Assembly: GCA_018262455.1 (NCBI GenBank)
Contig: JAGSPR010000223.1
Coordinates: 1 to 17,227 of the forward strand
DNA: 17,227 nucleotides
Direction: 5' to 3'
DNA from: Deltaproteobacteria bacterium
GTDB lineage: Bacteria > Myxococcota > Polyangia > Haliangiales > Haliangiaceae
Numbering within the stretch: position 1 is the first letter of the stretch; each line of letters opens with the position of its first letter. The position numbers and the translations under genes are program-made. This document shows, one piece after another, positions 15,206 through 17,227 of the stretch. The notes beneath the pieces were generated by a model. It made no database searches. It had not been told where the DNA came from and saw nothing but the letters and a program-made list of their open reading frames with translations.

Positions 15206-15442
15206 TCGGCCGCGTACACGTCCGAGTCGTTGAGCGCGGCGCTCGGCTACTTCACTGACCTCGCGTGCGTGAGCAAGCCGCAAGCGACGCGAGACTCGTG
15301 CGGCCAGAAAGCCAGGCACCTCGGACGACTGCTCGGCACGAAGCAGCTCGACCACCTCATGCCCGCGCAGATCGAGCGCTCCATCGCGACGCGCATCACC
15401 GACGGCGCACACACCCACACCGCGCTGACCACAAGCGCGTGA
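15206..15442 (+). pseudogene. Relic of a tyrosine recombinase (integrase) core-binding domain
   Basis: The frame ending at the TGA 15440-15442 reads LGYFTDLACVSKPQATRDS, then QKARHLGRLLGTKQLDHL, then MPAQIERSIATRITDGAHTHT. This follows the SAM-like N-terminal core-binding domain of phage-type integrases (a helix, 'T...Y...lr.l...lG...l..lt...ie.y...r...g.s..T'). It has no own start codon context, no linker to a catalytic domain and no R..HxxR..Y residues, and stops right after the domain. It is therefore a fragment, probably left from the element that brought the island. The left limit is approximate. Confidence 0.45.
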
Positions 15443-15476
15443 ATCCCAGGTTGTCGATTTCTGATACGACTCGCCT

Positions 15477-16256
15477 ATGGACCCGCAGAAGATGTCGCTC
15501 GTCCTCGTCCTCGTGTCTGCGCTCTGGGGTTGTGGGCGCACCAGTGACACGGCGAAAGTTGAAGCGACCAAGCCGGAGCCCCCGGCAGTCGTGACGCCAT
15601 GCACGTACGAGGAGGGGCGGGAGGCGTGCACGTTGAAGTGCGACCGCGGGTCGAACGAGAGCTGCGCCGTCCTCGGTCTCATGTACCTGCGCGGCGACGT
15701 GATGAAGACCGACTACCCGAAGGCCAAGGCCCTGTTGGAGCGTGCGTGTGCGGCGGACGTGGCGGTTGGCTGCGGCGGACTCGGTTCGCTCTACGGCGCG
15801 GTCGAGAAGGACTTCGCACGGGCGCGACCGATGTTCGAGAAGGGGTGTTCGCGAGGGGACCCGCTGTCGTGCGAGAGCCTTGGTGGGATCGAGGCAGGCG
15901 CGGACGGCCACAAGGTCGATGACCACCTTGCCGCATCTCGACGAGCGAACGTCTACTACCGACGGGCGTGCGAGCTGGGCTCCGGCCCGGGGTGCGCGTT
16001 CGCGGCGGTGATGATCGCCGACAAGACTGTCGAAGGCCAGATGAGCGAGTCCCTCGACCTGTACATGAAGGCATGCGGACGCGGCGTCGGGATGGCGTGC
16101 CGGCATGGGGCGAAGTTCCTCAACAAGGACACGCCGGAATGGAAGCAGGTAGCCGCCACGGTGGACAGCACACAGCTCACCGCGGACCTGCTGGAGCGCG
16201 GGTGCAAGGCTGGCGATGTGGAGTCGTGCAAGCTGCAAGCGCCACGAGGGCAGTGA
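15477..16256 (+). CDS. Sel1-repeat lipoprotein
   Basis: 259 residues from ATG 15477. The signal MDPQKMSLVLVLVSALWGC ends in a lipobox-like ALWGC (Cys19). After a Thr/Pro linker come four to five Sel1-like helical repeats of about 36 residues, with the pattern A..L...C..GD..SC..L (SCAVLGLMYLRGDV, KAKALLERACAADVAVGCGGLG, ARPMFEKGCSRGDPLSCESLG, YYRRACELGSGPGCAFAAV, LYMKACGRGVGMAC, LLERGCKAGDVESC). The paired Cys in each repeat match the Hcp-type cysteine-rich Sel1 proteins, which are disulfide-linked and secreted. Likely an envelope scaffold or binding protein; partner unknown. Convergent with the gene at 16433. Confidence 0.87.
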   Translation: MDPQKMSLVLVLVSALWGCGRTSDTAKVEATKPEPPAVVTPCTYEEGREACTLKCDRGSNESCAVLGLMYLRGDVMKTDYPKAKALLERACAADVAVGCGGLGSLYGAVEKDFARARPMFEKGCSRGDPLSCESLGGIEAGADGHKVDDHLAASRRANVYYRRACELGSGPGCAFAAVMIADKTVEGQMSESLDLYMKACGRGVGMACRHGAKFLNKDTPEWKQVAATVDSTQLTADLLERGCKAGDVESCKLQAPRGQ

Positions 16257-16330
16257 GGTCATCGGAGGTGCCAGCAGCCTGCAACGTCCACCGCCCGACC
16301 CGTGCTCGTCGTGCGTGACTCGACTTTGCT

Positions 16331-16360
16331 GCCCACCTTGGTCCCTCGCAGCCGGTGGGC
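16331..16360. terminator. Possible bidirectional hairpin between convergent genes
   Basis: GCCCACC at 16331-16337 pairs with GGTGGGC at 16354-16360: 7 bp, six of them G-C, around a 16-nt loop. It lies in the 176-nt gap between the convergent stops at 16256 and 16433. There is no T-run on either side and the loop is long, so this is only a tentative terminator. Confidence 0.25.
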
Positions 16361-16432
16361 GCCATCGCCTCCAGTGCGCACGACGCAGCCGCTGCCTTGC
16401 ACGATGGGACTGACTGGGAACATCGTGGCTTC

Positions 16433-17227
16433 TTAGAATTTCTCGTTGTCGCGAACCTCGGCGCTGATCATGGCCATCGTCCCGCCCTCGACGTTGAGAT
16501 CCGCAATCGTGACTAGATCCTTGAGCAACTTGTCCTGCTGGCCAAGCGCATCGGCGTGGATCAGCAGGAGGCCCCCCTCGTCGTGGTCGCTGGGGTCCCT
16601 CATGTAGGCGTGCCACTCGCCCGGCTTACCCTGCGCCAAGAACGTGTCCTTGGCCGGGGCCGTGGCTTCCCCCACGACGATGCTCCCGCTCGGGCTCGAA
16701 ATCTTGCCGAGATAGGTGTGGACCTTCAGGACGATCGGGGCCTTCGGTTCGGCGAGCTCCGGATCAGGCGGGCGTCTGGGGGAATTCGTGGCGAACGCGG
16801 GCTGGCCCGATCTCAGTTCCGCGACCAGGGCATCGACGTTCTTGCCGAGAACGTGAGCGAGCTCCCCAACGACCACCCGCTCAAACGTATCGATGAGCTT
16901 CCGCTCGCCCAACGTCGGCGCATAGGTCGTCCGATAGAGCGTGTGCAGCGCGTTCACCTGCGCTTCGAGGGGCCGGTTGATCAACGTCACCATGTATTCA
17001 TGGAAGCGGGCCGCCCACGGTCGATCGTCAGACGCACCCGTCTGCTGCCGCAAGGCTCCCGCAAGCCTCTCGGCGTCTGGACGGCTCACTGGTCTCCGGA
17101 CGACGTTCTCCACCGTGTCGGTGGGAATCATCATCGTCGTGCCAACCTCGACGGACTTCATGACCCAAAAGGACTTTCCGTTCATCTCGCGGGAGCCTTC
17201 GACGCGGACCAGGCCCTGCCCCTGCCA
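16433..17227 (-). CDS. Hypothetical protein, 5' end beyond right edge
   Basis: The frame is open from the stop TAA at 16433 to the window edge, 264 residues visible. An internal ATG at 17185 could be a start, but the 14 codons before it (QGLVRVEGSREMNGKSFWV) read as normal protein, so the gene probably continues to the right. A helical part in the first half (RFHEYMVTLINRPLEAQVNALHTLYR, then IDTFERVVVGELAHVLGKNVDALVAELR) is followed by a Pro-rich hinge near residue 150. A strand-rich second half follows (IVLKVHTYLG, GSIVVGEATAP, GEWHAYMRDPSDHDEGGLLLIH). No signal peptide in the visible part. Family not recognised. Confidence 0.65.
   Translation of the reverse strand, partial: WQGQGLVRVEGSREMNGKSFWVMKSVEVGTTMMIPTDTVENVVRRPVSRPDAERLAGALRQQTGASDDRPWAARFHEYMVTLINRPLEAQVNALHTLYRTTYAPTLGERKLIDTFERVVVGELAHVLGKNVDALVAELRSGQPAFATNSPRRPPDPELAEPKAPIVLKVHTYLGKISSPSGSIVVGEATAPAKDTFLAQGKPGEWHAYMRDPSDHDEGGLLLIHADALGQQDKLLKDLVTIADLNVEGGTMAMISAEVRDNEKF

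Noticed and set aside
15396..16616. 406-residue minus-strand frame
   Set aside because: Antisense to the Sel1 lipoprotein, which has a signal peptide and clear repeats; the antisense frame has shadow composition.
1..17227. CRISPR arrays, tRNA, rRNA, complete insertion sequences
   Set aside because: No regularly spaced long repeats, no cloverleaf or rRNA-like stretch and no transposase frame with terminal inverted repeats were seen by eye.

Overview
The window is GC-rich, with codons strongly biased to G or C in the third position. It is dense in secreted lipoproteins, Ser/Thr protein kinases, a PEGA-domain protein, an FHA-linked sigma-54 activator, a MopE-type metal-binding motif followed by RCC1-like repeats, and a Sel1-repeat lipoprotein. 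That mix is typical of Myxococcota, probably a Polyangia/Haliangium-like lineage. This is inferred from gene style only; there is no rRNA or tRNA gene in the window.

Left part (1-4600): the N-terminal end of a Ser/Thr kinase leaves the window to the left. A small membrane protein is divergent from it. A long lipoprotein with a propeller-like middle and a MORN-like tail is divergent from a smaller lipoprotein, and a 213-residue protein of unknown function follows. Middle part (4680-12150): a MopE/RCC1 lipoprotein gene has lost its normal 3' end and stays open in frame, by chance, into an FHA/sigma-54 activator gene, running antisense over a small secreted-protein gene. Three lipoprotein genes then lie on the minus strand: a PEGA lipoprotein, a Cys-rich lipoprotein overlapping it by 4 nt, and, 115 nt on, a lipoprotein with all six copper ligands of the PHM/DBH monooxygenase fold. 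The PEGA lipoprotein gene is divergent from a complete Ser/Thr kinase that itself ends in a PEGA-like domain.

Right part (12150-17227): the segment from about 12150 to 15476 looks like a worn genomic island. It holds a Fic-family AMPylase fused to an N-terminal AbiEi-like module, a preceding stretch of only about 50% GC packed with inverted repeats and 12-bp tandem units, two short ORFs that look like gene remnants, an unknown helical protein and a relic of a tyrosine recombinase. After it come a Sel1-repeat lipoprotein and, convergent, the 3' part of an unknown gene that enters from the right edge.

The best candidate for an interesting system is the Fic locus. It is a single protein that could combine a DNA-binding antitoxin-like module, a self-inhibited AMPylase and its own operator array. 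The Fic architecture itself is, as far as I recall, already known in other bacteria; the operator array and the island setting are the less described parts. No CRISPR array, complete insertion sequence, tRNA or rRNA was seen.
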